Part shown: piece by piece, positions 1 to 12,234 of the stretch
Layout of the letters: every line of letters begins with the position of its first letter
Numbering within the stretch: position 1 is the stretch's first letter
Origin: Streptomyces tropicalis
GTDB taxonomy: Bacteria; Actinomycetota; Actinomycetes; Streptomycetales; Streptomycetaceae
Length of the DNA: 64,000 nt
Assembly (NCBI RefSeq): GCF_029269835.1
Contig: NZ_JARJBB010000006.1
Coordinates: 1-64,000, forward strand
Reading direction: 5' to 3'
Notes under the pieces: generated by a model
The model's input: the letters and a program-made list of their open reading frames with translations, nothing else
What the model was told of the DNA's origin: nothing
Database searches by the model: none
Translations under genes and position numbers: made by a program

Positions 1-157
1 TCGCCGACGCGGACCTGACCGTCCTGCTCCAGCAGCACCGCACCTACGACCTCCAGGGCCTGTCCGTGAAGGCCCAACTCCTCCTGGACACCCGCGGCGG
101 CGCCCCCCCCGGGGGGGCGCCCCCCCGCCCCCACGACCGGACGGCTGCCGGGCGTGA
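1..157 (+). CDS. C-terminal fragment of a UDP-sugar/GDP-mannose dehydrogenase-like protein (partial)
   Basis: The frame starting at base 3 is open from the window edge and reads ADADLTVLLQQHRTYDL, then KAQLLLDTRG. This resembles the last 30 residues of nucleotide-sugar dehydrogenases (WecC/TuaD type), where the UDP-binding domain ends in a similar 'LDTRG' strand. The frame then enters a C8G7 homopolymer palindrome and stays open for a further 900 bases antisense to priA, which is not believable as protein. A one-base length difference in the homopolymer would move it to a frame that stops at 155-157, so the 3' end given here is a guess. Family assignment rests on a short tail only. Confidence 0.45.
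   Translation, partial: RRRGPDRPAPAAPHLRPPGPVREGPTPPGHPRRRPPRGGAPPPPRPDGCRA
97..122. terminator. C8/G7 palindrome between convergent genes
   Basis: A near-perfect GC palindrome, with GGCG plus a C run facing a G run plus CGCC, lies between the plus-strand fragment and the 3' end of priA. There is no T-tract, as is common for Streptomyces terminators. The homopolymers also make this a likely place for a sequencing length error. Confidence 0.45.
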
Positions 158-211
158 CCGCCGGACGGAACGAGGGATGCCCTCGGCCGCTCCCCCGCCG
201 AGGAAGGGCCC

Positions 212-2359
212 TCAGCCGATGTCCGGCGGGTCGATGCGTACCCGGACGCCCTCCGCGCCACCGCGTGCCGTCCGTGCCGCCTGGGCGGCCTTGAGCGCGG
301 CGGCCAGCGCCGCCCCGCTGCCGGGCGGGACACGGATCAGCACCCGCTCCCCGTGCTCCCCCGGCGGCGACGCACCCGGCCGGCGGGGGCGGCCCGCGGG
401 CGCATCGGGCACCGGAACCGGTCCCAGCACCTCGGCCTCCCCGGGCAGCCGGGCCGTGCCCAGGAAGTCCGCCAGCGCCTCCGCCGGGCCCGCCACGGAC
501 GCCATCCGGGACACCGGCGGAAAGCCCAGCTCGGCCCGTTCGGCCAGCTCCCGCAGCGCGTGCCCGACCGGGTCCCAGCGCACCAGCGCCTGGACGGGCC
601 GCAGCGTCGGCTCGGCGACGACCACCACCGTCCCGCCCTCCTCCTGGGGCCGGACCAGGGCGGCGGCGCCGATCCAGCGGCGCAGCGCCTCCTCGCCCGC
701 CCGAAGGTCGGGGCGGCCCAGCATCGCCCAGCCGTCCAGCAGCAGCGCCGCCGCGTACCCGCCCTCGGCGACCGGCTCGGCCCCCGGGGTGCTCACGACC
801 AGCGCGGGCGCCCCCGGGACCGTGTCGAGCACGTGCTCGCGCCCCGACGTCCGCACCGGCACGGCCGGGAACGCGCGCCCCAGCTCCTCCGCGGTCCGCC
901 GCGCGCCGACGACCTGGGCGCGCAGCCGGAACGCACCGCACTCCGGGCAGTGCCAGGCGGCCTCGTCCCGGCCGCACCACTCGCAGCGGAGCACCCCGGC
1001 GTCCTGGCCCTGCAGCGGGCCCGCGCAATGCCGGCACCGCGCGGGCGCGCGGCACTGCGCGCACGCCATCCGCGGTAGGTAACCGCGCCGGGGCACCTGC
1101 ACCAGCACCGGCCCGTGCCGCAGCCCCTCCCGGGCCGCCTGCCAGGCGAGTGAGGGAAGCCGGGCGGCCCGGGCGGCCTCGTCCCGGGCGAGGTCCCCGT
1201 CGCCGACGGTCCGCACCAGGGGCGCGGCCCGCCGCACCTGGTCCCGGCCCGCCACGACCGGCCGGGCCCAGCCGCTCTCGACGAGCTGCGCGGCCTCCAC
1301 CGTGCAGCTCCAGCTGCCGAGCAGGAAGGCGCACGTGTCCTGGGCAGCGCGCAACTGCAGCACCTCCCGGGCGTGCGGCTGCGGCGCGTGCTGCTCGCTG
1401 TGGCTGCCGTCCCCGTCGTCCCAGAGCGCCACGAGCCCCAGGTCGCGCACCGGCGCGAACATCGCCGCGCGGGTGCCGACCACCGCCCGTACCGATCCGC
1501 GGCGCACCGCGAGCCACTGGCGGTAGCGCTTCTCGGGGCCGGCGTCCGCGGTGAGCAGCGCATGCCGGCCCTCGCCGAGGAGCGCGGTCAGCGCGGCGTC
1601 GACCCGGGACGCGGTCCGGCCGTCCGGTACGACGACCAGCGCCCCGCGGTCCGAGGCGAGCGCGGCGGCGACGGCGCGGGCCAGCTCCTCGCTCCAGCCG
1701 GGTCCGGGCAGCGCGTGCCACACGGCGCGCGGGGAGCCGCCCGAGGCCAGGGCCCGGAGGAGGGCGGGACCGTGCTCGTAGCGCGCCCAGGAGCCGGGGC
1801 CGGGGGCGGAGGGCGGGGGCAGCGGGGCGGGCGAGGGCCGCTTCTCGGCGCGTGCGCTGCGCGGCGGCACGGCGAGCTGGAGCACGTCGGCGAGGCTGCC
1901 CGCGTACCGGTCGGCAACGGCCCTGGCCAGGCCCAGCAGCTCGGGATCGAGGACGGGCTCGGGCGACACCACCTGGGCCAGGGCGGCGAGCGGGCCGGAG
2001 TAGTCGGACTCGGCGCGCCGCTCGATGAGGAAGCCGTCGATGAGGCCGCCGCCCTCGCGGCGTCCCTCGCGCACCCGGTGCCGACCGGCTCCGAACCGCA
2101 CCCGGACCCGCACCCCGGGCTGGGCCTCGGCGTCCAGCTCGGCCGGGACGGCGTAGTCGAAGCAGCGGTCGAGGTGGAGGACGCCCTTGTCGACCAGCAC
2201 CCGGGCCACCGGCAGCTCCTCGGCGAGCGCGGCGCCCCGCCAGGTCCGCGGCCGGGCCCGGGGCTCCTTCGCCTTCCGCACGCTCTCCCGGATGAGCGCA
2301 AGCTGCTCCGGCGGCGCCCCCGCGGCCCCGCCGTCCCCCGGCCCGTTCTCGCTGCTCAC
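212..2359 (-). CDS. priA: PriA-like replication restart protein (helicase motifs degraded)
   Basis: A 715-residue PriA homologue, expected to act in primosome loading at stalled forks. The N-terminal 3' DNA-binding region contains VLVDKGVLHLDRCFDYAVP. The zinc-binding block around residues 430-475 keeps eight cysteines in CxxC pairs (CAQC, CRHC, CEWC, CPEC). The helicase core is degenerate. Where Walker A (GSGKT) is expected near residue 216 the protein reads GPGWSEE, and the DEEH box near residue 311 reads WDDGD. This is known for actinobacterial PriA, which is annotated as probably lacking helicase activity. I chose the GTG at 2359 (VSSENG) because the further upstream extension is low-complexity. 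It is the last gene of a minus-strand run after metK. Confidence 0.88.
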   Translation of the reverse strand: MSSENGPGDGGAAGAPPEQLALIRESVRKAKEPRARPRTWRGAALAEELPVARVLVDKGVLHLDRCFDYAVPAELDAEAQPGVRVRVRFGAGRHRVREGRREGGGLIDGFLIERRAESDYSGPLAALAQVVSPEPVLDPELLGLARAVADRYAGSLADVLQLAVPPRSARAEKRPSPAPLPPPSAPGPGSWARYEHGPALLRALASGGSPRAVWHALPGPGWSEELARAVAAALASDRGALVVVPDGRTASRVDAALTALLGEGRHALLTADAGPEKRYRQWLAVRRGSVRAVVGTRAAMFAPVRDLGLVALWDDGDGSHSEQHAPQPHAREVLQLRAAQDTCAFLLGSWSCTVEAAQLVESGWARPVVAGRDQVRRAAPLVRTVGDGDLARDEAARAARLPSLAWQAAREGLRHGPVLVQVPRRGYLPRMACAQCRAPARCRHCAGPLQGQDAGVLRCEWCGRDEAAWHCPECGAFRLRAQVVGARRTAEELGRAFPAVPVRTSGREHVLDTVPGAPALVVSTPGAEPVAEGGYAAALLLDGWAMLGRPDLRAGEEALRRWIGAAALVRPQEEGGTVVVVAEPTLRPVQALVRWDPVGHALRELAERAELGFPPVSRMASVAGPAEALADFLGTARLPGEAEVLGPVPVPDAPAGRPRRPGASPPGEHGERVLIRVPPGSGAALAAALKAAQAARTARGGAEGVRVRIDPPDIG

Positions 2360-2509
2360 GCTTGCATTCTTACCAAACCCCACCGACAGCGGCCGCCGCC
2401 CGGAGCCCGCTGCCCGGGTGCGCTCCGCCGTGCCGCGGCCCGCGGGCACGGCCGAGGCCCGGCCCCCGCGCGGGGAACCGGGCCTCACAACGGGCTCGAC
2501 GGGTGCGGT

Positions 2510-3718
2510 CTAGAGGCCCGCCGCCGCACGGAGGGCGTCGACGCGGTCGGTGCGCTCCCAGGTGAAGTCGGGCAGCTCACGGCCGAAGTGGCCGTAGGCC
2601 GCGGTCTGGCCGTAGATCGGGCGCAGCAGGTCGAGGTCGCGGATGATGGCGGCCGGACGGAGGTCGAAGACCTCGTCGATCGCCTTCTCGATCTTCTCCG
2701 GGTCGATCTTGTGGGTGCCGAAGGTCTCGACGAAGAGGCCGACCGGCTCGGCCTTGCCGATGGCGTACGCCACCTGGACCTCGCAGCGGGCGGCGAGGCC
2801 CGCGGCGACGACGTTCTTCGCGACCCAGCGCATTGCGTAGGCGGCGGAGCGGTCGACCTTGGACGGGTCCTTGCCGGAGAAGGCGCCGCCTCCGTGGCGG
2901 GCCATGCCGCCGTAGGTGTCGATGATGATCTTGCGGCCGGTGAGGCCGGCGTCGCCCATCGGGCCGCCGATCTCGAAGCGGCCGGTGGGGTTGACCAGGA
3001 GGCGGTAGCCCTCGGTGTCGAGCTTGATGCCGTCCTCGAGCAGTGCCTTCAGCTCCGGCTCCACGACGAACTCGCGGATGTCCGGCGCCAGCAGCGACTC
3101 CAGGTCGATGTCGGAGGCGTGCTGCGAGGAGACCACGACGGTGTCCAGACGGACCGCCTTGTCACCGTCGTACTCGATGGTGACCTGCGTCTTGCCGTCC
3201 GGGCGCAGGTAGGGGATCGTCCCGTTCTTGCGGACCTCGGAGAGGCGGCTGGAGAGGCGGTGCGCCAGGAAGATCGGCAGCGGCATCAGCGTCGGCGTCT
3301 CGTCCGAGGCGTAGCCGAACATCAGGCCCTGGTCGCCGGCGCCCTGCCGGTCCAGCTCGTCCTCGTCGCCCTCGACCCGGTTCTCGTAGGCGGTGTCCAC
3401 GCCCTGTGCGATGTCCGGGGACTGTGCGCCGATGGACACCGACACGCCGCAGGAGGCGCCGTCGAAGCCCTTCTTCGAGGAGTCGTAACCGATCTCGAGG
3501 ATCTTGTTGCGGACCAGGGTCGCGATGTCGGCGTAGGCCTTGGTGGTGACCTCGCCGGCCACGTGGACCAGGCCGGTGGTGATCAGCGTCTCCACGGCGA
3601 CCCGGGAGGCCGGGTCCTCACGCAGAAGCGCGTCGAGAATGGTGTCGCTGATCTGGTCAGCGATCTTGTCGGGGTGACCCTCGGTCACGGACTCCGAGGT
3701 GAACAGGCGACGGGACAC
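2510..3718 (-). CDS. metK: S-adenosylmethionine synthetase
   Basis: MetK, 402 residues, the usual length. It makes S-adenosylmethionine from methionine and ATP in the cytosol. The N-terminus [22 protein letters not shown] carries the GHPDK methionine/ATP motif, and GGGAFSGKD near residue 276 is the phosphate-binding P-loop-like signature. The GTG start at 3718 follows AGGGAG at good spacing. About 235 bases separate it from coaBC, leaving room for its own promoter. I saw no SAM riboswitch in that leader. In Streptomyces, MetK level affects antibiotic production and differentiation. Confidence 0.97.
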   Translation of the reverse strand: MSRRLFTSESVTEGHPDKIADQISDTILDALLREDPASRVAVETLITTGLVHVAGEVTTKAYADIATLVRNKILEIGYDSSKKGFDGASCGVSVSIGAQSPDIAQGVDTAYENRVEGDEDELDRQGAGDQGLMFGYASDETPTLMPLPIFLAHRLSSRLSEVRKNGTIPYLRPDGKTQVTIEYDGDKAVRLDTVVVSSQHASDIDLESLLAPDIREFVVEPELKALLEDGIKLDTEGYRLLVNPTGRFEIGGPMGDAGLTGRKIIIDTYGGMARHGGGAFSGKDPSKVDRSAAYAMRWVAKNVVAAGLAARCEVQVAYAIGKAEPVGLFVETFGTHKIDPEKIEKAIDEVFDLRPAAIIRDLDLLRPIYGQTAAYGHFGRELPDFTWERTDRVDALRAAAGL

Positions 3719-3954
3719 AACGCTCCCTGGGGTTGCAGCGGCTGCTGGCTGATCATGGGCGGACGGCGCGGGGCTGCGCCCGGTCGTCCGAGAACAGTTT
3801 ATCGGTCGCACTCGACCGCAGGCCCACCCGTCTCGCCTCTCGGAAACGCTGTGACCTGCGGCACGAGCATTCTGCCCAATGTCGAGCGGCCTTGACCAGA
3901 GCCGCCGCGCGCCGAACTGCGGGGCTGGAGCGATCCTTGAGCCGAATGGAACAT

Positions 3955-5157
3955 TCAGTCGAGCCGGGCCGCCACCAGGTCCCAGACGATTTCGGCCAGG
4001 GCCTCCTTGGGGCCGTGCGGAACAGGGGTTTCGCTGCCGTCGGCGCCCAGGACCAGAGCTTCGTTCTCCTCGGAGCCGAAGGTCTTGCGCTCCCCCACCT
4101 CGTTGACCACGAGGAGGTCGCAGCCCTTGCGGGCGAGCTTCGCCCGGCCGTTGGCGACGACGTCGTCGGTCTCCGCGGCGAAGCCGACGATCACCTGTCC
4201 GGGCCGCGCCCGATCGGCCGCCATCTCGGCAAGGATGTCCGGATTACGCACCAGAGCGATCGGTTCCGGTTCCTGCCCGTCCTTCTTCTTGATCTTTCCG
4301 GTCGCGTAGGCGGCGGGTCGGAAGTCGGCGACGGCGGCCGCCATGACCACCGCGTCCGCGTCCCCGGCGGCCTTCAGGACCGCCTCGCGAAGCTGCACGG
4401 CCGTCCCCACCGGGACGACGTCGACGCCCGCGGGGTCCGGCATGCCGGTGTTGGCGGCGACCAGCGTGACACGGGCGCCGCGCGCCGCCGCCGTGCGCGC
4501 CAGGGCGTAGCCCTGCTTGCCGGAGGAGCGGTTGCCGAGGAAGCGGACGGGGTCGAAGGGCTCGCGGGTGCCTCCGGCGCTGACCACGACGTGCCGGCCG
4601 GCGAGGTCCGGCTCGCCGGCGCCGCGGGCGAGCACCCGGCGGCAGACCTCGAAGATCTCGACGGGGTCGGGCAGCCGCCCCTTGCCGGTGTCGACGCCGG
4701 TCAGGCGGCCGACGGCGGGCTCGATCACGACGGCGCCGCGGCGGCGCAGCGTCGCCACGTTCTCCCGGGTGGCGGGGTGCTCCCACATCTCGGTGTGCAT
4801 GGCCGGGGCGAAGACCACCGGGCAGCGGGCGGTGAGCAGGGTGTTGGTCAGCAGGTCGTCCGCGAGGCCGTGGGCCGCCTTGGCGAGCACGTCGGCCGTG
4901 GCGGGGGCCACCACGACCAGGTCGGCGTGCTGGCCGATGCGGACGTGCGGGACCTCGTGGACGTCGTCCCAGACCTCGGTGGAGACGGGGTTGCCGGAGA
5001 GTGCCGACCAGGTGGGGGCGCCGACGAAGTGCAGCGCGGAGGCCGTGGGGACGACGCGGACGTCGTGACCCGACTCGGTGAGCCTGCGGAGCAGCTCACA
5101 GGCCTTGTACGCGGCGATGCCGCCCGTGACCCCCAGAACGACCTTGGGCTTGTCCAC
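3955..5157 (-). CDS. coaBC: Bifunctional phosphopantothenoylcysteine decarboxylase / phosphopantothenate-cysteine ligase
   Basis: A 400-residue Dfp/CoaBC for coenzyme A synthesis: CoaB joins cysteine to 4'-phosphopantothenate and CoaC decarboxylates the product with FMN. The CoaC domain (about 1-180) has [18 protein letters not shown] and the catalytic His near residue 70 (EVPHVR). The substrate motif reads PAMHTEMW instead of the textbook PAMNxxMW, and the cysteine-bearing flap is replaced by [14 protein letters not shown]. As far as I recall this is the actinobacterial form. The CoaB domain (about 185-400) has [20 protein letters not shown] and KIKKKDGQE. It lies downstream of rpoZ, from which a strong terminator separates it. 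Confidence 0.95.
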   Translation of the reverse strand: MDKPKVVLGVTGGIAAYKACELLRRLTESGHDVRVVPTASALHFVGAPTWSALSGNPVSTEVWDDVHEVPHVRIGQHADLVVVAPATADVLAKAAHGLADDLLTNTLLTARCPVVFAPAMHTEMWEHPATRENVATLRRRGAVVIEPAVGRLTGVDTGKGRLPDPVEIFEVCRRVLARGAGEPDLAGRHVVVSAGGTREPFDPVRFLGNRSSGKQGYALARTAAARGARVTLVAANTGMPDPAGVDVVPVGTAVQLREAVLKAAGDADAVVMAAAVADFRPAAYATGKIKKKDGQEPEPIALVRNPDILAEMAADRARPGQVIVGFAAETDDVVANGRAKLARKGCDLLVVNEVGERKTFGSEENEALVLGADGSETPVPHGPKEALAEIVWDLVAARLD

Positions 5158-5215
5158 CGTCTCTCCCCGGAACTCGGCTCCGTGCGCCGGGACGTGCGCA
5201 CGGGTCTATGACACA

Positions 5216-5250
5216 CCACAGGCCCGGCAGTCGCGCTGCCGGGCCTGTGG
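5216..5250 (-). terminator. 15-bp perfect stem terminator after rpoZ
   Basis: A perfect inverted repeat with arms CCACAGGCCCGGCAG and CTGCCGGGCCTGTGG around a five-base loop. It sits between the 3' end of rpoZ and the start of coaBC, both on the minus strand. On the minus strand a T6 run precedes the stem rather than follows it, so this would be a U-less Streptomyces-type terminator or attenuator of the rpoZ transcript. Confidence 0.75.
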
Positions 5251-5280
5251 AAAAAACCTACTGCGATCTGCAGATATGAC

Positions 5281-5553
5281 TTACTGCCCCGGGCCCTCGA
5301 TGGCCTCGGAGGTCAGCAGACCCGCGTTGATCTCGCGCAGGGCGATGGAGAGCGGCTTCTCGTGGACATGGGTGTCGACGAGCGGACCGACGTATTCCAG
5401 GAGGCCCTCGCCGAGCTGCGAGTAGTACGCGTTGATCTGGCGGGCCCGCTTGGCCGCGTAGATCACGAGGCTGTACTTCGAGTCGGTGGCCTCGAGGAGC
5501 TCGTCGATCGGCGGGTTGATGATGCCCTCGGGCGCAGAAATGGAAGAGGACAC
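5281..5553 (-). CDS. rpoZ: RNA polymerase omega subunit
   Basis: A 90-residue omega subunit. It binds the C-terminal tail of beta-prime and helps assemble RNA polymerase. The omega core is visible as [23 protein letters not shown], followed by the helix with RQINAY. Length equals that of Streptomyces RpoZ, where loss of omega blocks aerial mycelium and antibiotic production. It follows gmk by 50 bases and is probably co-transcribed with it. The strong hairpin at 5216-5250 ends the unit. Confidence 0.96.
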   Translation of the reverse strand: MSSSISAPEGIINPPIDELLEATDSKYSLVIYAAKRARQINAYYSQLGEGLLEYVGPLVDTHVHEKPLSIALREINAGLLTSEAIEGPGQ

Positions 5554-5603
5554 GCTCTACCTTCCGATGGGTGGGAAAGATGCTGACGGTGCGATCGTCA
5601 CGA

Positions 5604-6197
5604 TCACACAACGTCCATCAAGGCTAGCAGCTCGCGGGCCACGTCCTCGACGGAGGTGTTGACCAGGGTCTCGTCGAACTCGGGTTCGGCCGCCAGCTCG
5701 ACCTTCGCGGCGCCGAGCCGGCGCTCGATCACCTCGGGCGGCTCCGTGCCCCGGCCGGTGAGCCTGCGCACCAGCTCCTCCCAGGAGGGAGGGGCCAGGA
5801 ACACCAGCTGGGCCTCCGGCATCGACGCGCGGACCTGGCGGGCCCCCTGCAGGTCGATCTCGAGGAGCACGGGCACCCCGGACTCCAGGTGCTCCAGCAC
5901 GGCCGCACGCGGCGTGCCGTAGCGGTTGCCGGCGAACTCGGCCCACTCCAGCAGCTCGCCGTTGGCGATCAGCTTGTCCATCTCGTCGTCGGAGACGAAG
6001 AAGTAGTGGACACCGTGCTGCTCGCCGGGGCGGGGCTTGCGGGTCGTCGCCGACACCGAGAGCCAGACCTCGGGGTGTTCCTTGCGCATATGGGCGACGA
6101 CCGTGCTCTTGCCGACCCCCGAGGGGCCGGAGAGCACGGTCAGCCGCGGACGTGCGTCCGGGGGCACGGGGGTCGTCCCCCGGGGTGTTACAGCCAT
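5604..6197 (-). CDS. gmk: Guanylate kinase
   Basis: A 197-residue guanylate kinase converting GMP to GDP with ATP. The P-loop GPSGVGKST is at residues 24-32. The GMP-binding region has [17 protein letters not shown] and [11 protein letters not shown], and the LID region has [17 protein letters not shown]. The ATG at 6197 is chosen because the in-frame extension upstream overlaps the spacer after sihF and carries no family sequence. It lies 37 bases after sihF and 50 before rpoZ, an arrangement shared with other Actinobacteria. This is the known Streptomyces sihF-gmk-rpoZ order. Confidence 0.96.
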   Translation of the reverse strand: MAVTPRGTTPVPPDARPRLTVLSGPSGVGKSTVVAHMRKEHPEVWLSVSATTRKPRPGEQHGVHYFFVSDDEMDKLIANGELLEWAEFAGNRYGTPRAAVLEHLESGVPVLLEIDLQGARQVRASMPEAQLVFLAPPSWEELVRRLTGRGTEPPEVIERRLGAAKVELAAEPEFDETLVNTSVEDVARELLALMDVV

Positions 6198-6234
6198 GCA
6201 GCGATTATTCCAGCAATCCCGGACTGCCCCGGAC

Positions 6235-6558
6235 TCAGGATCCGGTGCTGCCGAACTCACGCTCCAGGGAGGCGATCTGGTTGGAACCGAGACCCCGCAC
6301 GCGGCGGCTCTCGGAGATGCCGAGTCGCTCCATGATCTGCTTGGCGCGGACCTTGCCCACGCCCGGCAGGGACTCCAGCAGCGCGGAAACCTTCATCTTG
6401 CCGATGACGTCGTTTTCCTGGCCCTGCTTGATGACCTCGTGAAGCGAGGCGCCGGAGTGCTTGAGTCGATTCTTGACCTCGGCCCGCTCCCGGCGAGCCG
6501 CGGCGGCCTTTTCGAGCGCGGCTGCGCGCTGTTCAGGGGTAAGGGGCGGAAGAGCCAC
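6235..6558 (-). CDS. sihF: Streptomyces integration host factor (nucleoid-associated protein)
   Basis: A 107-residue basic protein, the exact length of sIHF. It is not related to the alpha/beta IHF of proteobacteria. A long N-terminal helix ([20 protein letters not shown]) is followed by a helix-two-turn-helix with [20 protein letters not shown] (residues 61-80) and the basic RRVRGLG. The family bends and topologically constrains DNA and affects sporulation and secondary metabolism. The GTG start at 6558 follows GAGGTG. Mycobacterial mIHF is the homologue and also sits beside gmk. Confidence 0.95.
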   Translation of the reverse strand: MALPPLTPEQRAAALEKAAAARRERAEVKNRLKHSGASLHEVIKQGQENDVIGKMKVSALLESLPGVGKVRAKQIMERLGISESRRVRGLGSNQIASLEREFGSTGS

Positions 6559-6855
6559 GCCTACGTCACCTCGGATGTCGAACTGTCGGATACGGACCGG
6601 TGAGGAACCTAGTCGCCCCACACCTGGGGAGCCACGAGCAACACGCCTGCCCGTCGTCCCCCGCTACCTGGAGGGGCAGGAGGGGCTCCCACTCGACGGA
6701 GACTAGCGGTCAAGTCCGCCAGAGTCAGCGAGAACAGCGGAAAAGTCCTGGTCAGCCTCCGCCAGGCTAGACATTTAGGACATATTGCCCCGGATTTGAG
6801 CCGGTATCCAGACTCACGGCGTCCGGGGACGCCGCCCGCGCGGACCCGAGCGGGC
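6559..6855. other. Intergenic region between pyrF and sihF
   Basis: About 300 bases with no gene. Base composition is noticeably more AT-rich than its surroundings around 6770-6790 (ACATTTAGGACATATTG). This region must hold the sihF promoter and the end of the pyr transcript. I could not pick out a convincing -35/-10 pair or a strong terminator hairpin. Confidence 0.6.
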
Positions 6856-7701
6856 TCAGCCGGACGTCACCGCGGCCCGGATCTCCTCCGCGAAGCGTTC
6901 CGCCGCGTCACGCAGCGCGACGACGTCGGGGCCGTGACGAAGAACACCCCGGCTGACGTTCGGCACCACGTTGCGCACGGCGGCACCGAAGACCCGGGGG
7001 AGGTCGGCCGGCGTCGCCCCCTGGGCGCCGATGCCGGGCGCGAGGAGCGGCCCGCCGATCTCCAGGTCGTACGGCGACAGGTCACCGAGCGTGGCGCCCA
7101 CCACGGCGCCGAAGGAGCCCAGGGGGGCCTGTCCCGCGTTCTCCGCGGCGAGCCGGGCGAGCACGGTGGCACCGACCGAGCGGCCGTCGGGCCGCAGGGC
7201 GTGCTGGACCTCGGCGCCCTCCGGGTTGGAGGTCAGCGCCAGCACGAACAGGCCGGTGCCGTTCTCGCGGGCCAGCTCGACCGCGGGCGCCAGCGAGCCG
7301 TAGCCCAGGTACGGCGAGACGGTCAGCGCGTCGGAGAACAGCGGCGCGTCCTTGTGCAGGAAGGACTCGGCGTAGGCGGCCATGGTGGACCCGATGTCGC
7401 CGCGCTTGGCATCCATGACGACCAGCGCACCGGCCGCCCGCGCCTCGGCGACCGCCGCCTCCAGGACCGCCAGGCCCCGGGAGCCGAACCGCTCGAAGAA
7501 GGCGATCTGCGGCTTCAGCACGGCGACCCGGCCGGCGACGGCCTCCACGACCGTGCGGCTGAACCGCTCCAGGCCGGCCACGTCGTCGTTCAGCCCCCAC
7601 TCGGCGAGCAGGGAGGCGTGCGGGTCGATGCCGACGCACAGCGGGCCGCGCTCGTCCATGGCGCGGCGCAGGCGTGCGCCGAAGGGCTCCAGAGCGGTCA
7701 T
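6856..7701 (-). CDS. pyrF: Orotidine 5'-phosphate decarboxylase
   Basis: A 281-residue OMP decarboxylase, last step of UMP synthesis. It is the longer bacterial type (PyrF subfamily 2). The active-site motif is [14 protein letters not shown] (Asp-Lys-Asp array), preceded by the substrate-binding [12 protein letters not shown] near the N-terminus. The start ATG at 7701 overlaps the pyrD stop in an ATGA four-base overlap, so translation is probably coupled. It is the final gene of the pyr cluster. Confidence 0.96.
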   Translation of the reverse strand: MTALEPFGARLRRAMDERGPLCVGIDPHASLLAEWGLNDDVAGLERFSRTVVEAVAGRVAVLKPQIAFFERFGSRGLAVLEAAVAEARAAGALVVMDAKRGDIGSTMAAYAESFLHKDAPLFSDALTVSPYLGYGSLAPAVELARENGTGLFVLALTSNPEGAEVQHALRPDGRSVGATVLARLAAENAGQAPLGSFGAVVGATLGDLSPYDLEIGGPLLAPGIGAQGATPADLPRVFGAAVRNVVPNVSRGVLRHGPDVVALRDAAERFAEEIRAAVTSG

Positions 7702-8813
7702 GCGGTCTCCCGGGCCTTCCTGACGTCCGCGCCGACGGCGTCGGCGAGGGTGGCGTACGGACTCGTGCGCAGCCGTGCGGCGAGCCCCTTGTGGACGGAG
7801 CGGGCCCAAAAGGGCCCCTGGTAGATGAAGGCGCTGTAGCCCTGGACGAGCGTGGCGCCGGCCAGGATGCGCTGCCAGGCGTCCTCGGCGGTCTCGACGC
7901 CACCGACGCCCACCAGGGTGATGCGGTCGCCCACGCGCGCGTAGAGGCGGCGCAGCACCTCCAGGGAGCGCTCCTTGAGCGGGGCGCCGGACAGGCCGCC
8001 GGTCTCCTGCACCAGGGCGGGTTCCGACCGCAGGCCGAGCCCCTCGCGTGCGACGGTGGTGTTGGTGGCGATGATCCCGTCCAGGCCCAGCTCCACGGCG
8101 AGGTCGGCCACCGCGTCGACGTCCTCGTCGGCGAGGTCCGGCGCAATCTTCACCAGCAGCGGCACCCGGCGGCCGGCGACGACCCGGTCGGCGGCCTCGC
8201 GCACCGCGCTGAGCAGCGGCCGCAGCGCCTCGGTGGCCTGGAGGTTGCGCAGGCCGGGGGTGTTCGGCGAGGAGACGTTGACGACCAGGTAGTCGGCGTG
8301 CGGCGCGAGCCGCTCGGTGGACTTCACGTAGTCGGCGGCGGCCTCCGTCTCCGGGACGGCCTTGGTCTTGCCGATGTTCACGCCGACGGCGGTACGGAAG
8401 ACCGGCGTGCGTGCGGCCAGGCGGGCGGCGACGGCGAGGGAGCCCTCGTTGTTGAAGCCCATGCGGTTGATCAGCGCACGGTCCGCGACCAGGCGGAACA
8501 GCCGCTTCCTGGGGTTGCCGGGCTGCGGCTCGCCCGTCACCGTGCCGATCTCGACGTGGTCGAAGCCGAGCATGGCCATGCCGTCGATGCCGACGGCGTT
8601 CTTGTCGAAGCCGGCGGCGAGCCCGAAGGGGCCGTGCATCCGCAGCCCGAGGGCCTCGGTGCGCAGCTCCCGGTACCGGGGCGCGAGCGCGGCCGCGACG
8701 AGCGTGCGCAGCACGGGGGTCCGCGCGGCCAGCCGGATCCAGTCGAAGGCGAGGTGGTGCGCCGCCTCGGGGTCCATCCGCCGGAAGACCAGGCGGAAGA
8801 AGAACGTGTACAT
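7698..8813 (-). CDS. pyrD: Dihydroorotate dehydrogenase (quinone), class 2
   Basis: A 371-residue class 2 DHODH that oxidises dihydroorotate to orotate and passes electrons to membrane quinone. The N-terminal [20 protein letters not shown] is the short amphipathic membrane-association helix of this class. [10 protein letters not shown] and RMGFNN bind FMN/substrate, and [12 protein letters not shown] holds the catalytic serine. The start ATG has ACGAGG seven bases upstream. That Shine-Dalgarno sequence is the last unit of a repeat array at 8821-8887. It overlaps pyrF by four bases. A hairpin separates it from carB. Confidence 0.96.
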   Translation of the reverse strand: MYTFFFRLVFRRMDPEAAHHLAFDWIRLAARTPVLRTLVAAALAPRYRELRTEALGLRMHGPFGLAAGFDKNAVGIDGMAMLGFDHVEIGTVTGEPQPGNPRKRLFRLVADRALINRMGFNNEGSLAVAARLAARTPVFRTAVGVNIGKTKAVPETEAAADYVKSTERLAPHADYLVVNVSSPNTPGLRNLQATEALRPLLSAVREAADRVVAGRRVPLLVKIAPDLADEDVDAVADLAVELGLDGIIATNTTVAREGLGLRSEPALVQETGGLSGAPLKERSLEVLRRLYARVGDRITLVGVGGVETAEDAWQRILAGATLVQGYSAFIYQGPFWARSVHKGLAARLRTSPYATLADAVGADVRKARETA

Positions 8814-8820
8814 GTGGGGT

Positions 8821-8887
8821 CCTCGTGCGTCCTCGTACGGCCTCGTGGAGCGGCCTCGTGAAGGGGCCTCGTGAAGGGGCCTCGTGA
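8821..8887 (-). repeat. Six-unit array of Shine-Dalgarno-like repeats in the pyrD leader
   Basis: CCTCGT (ACGAGG on the coding strand) occurs at 8821, 8831, 8841, 8854, 8867 and 8880. The three distal copies have an exact 13-base period with unit CCTCGTGAAGGGG, and the proximal spacing is 10 bases. The unit closest to the gene is positioned as the pyrD ribosome-binding site. Confidence 0.85.
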
Positions 8888-8888
8888 A

Positions 8889-8918
8889 GAGGGGGACACC
8901 GTTTCCGGTGTCCCCCTC
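8889..8918 (-). terminator. 12-bp hairpin between carB and pyrD
   Basis: Perfect inverted repeat, arms GAGGGGGACACC and GGTGTCCCCCTC with a six-base loop, starting eight bases after the carB stop. There is no T-tract. It probably reduces read-through into pyrD or protects the 3' end of the carB message. Confidence 0.65.
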
Positions 8919-8925
8919 GGGGCTG

Positions 8926-12226
<3,301 letters not shown>

Positions 12227-12234
<8 letters not shown>

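Noticed and set aside
1373..3895. 840-residue plus-strand frame across priA and metK
   Set aside because: Antisense shadow of two conserved genes, with biased composition and no recognisable motif.
3719..3954. Possible SAM riboswitch in the metK leader
   Set aside because: I could not find the conserved helices of any SAM riboswitch class; only an ordinary promoter-sized leader is visible.
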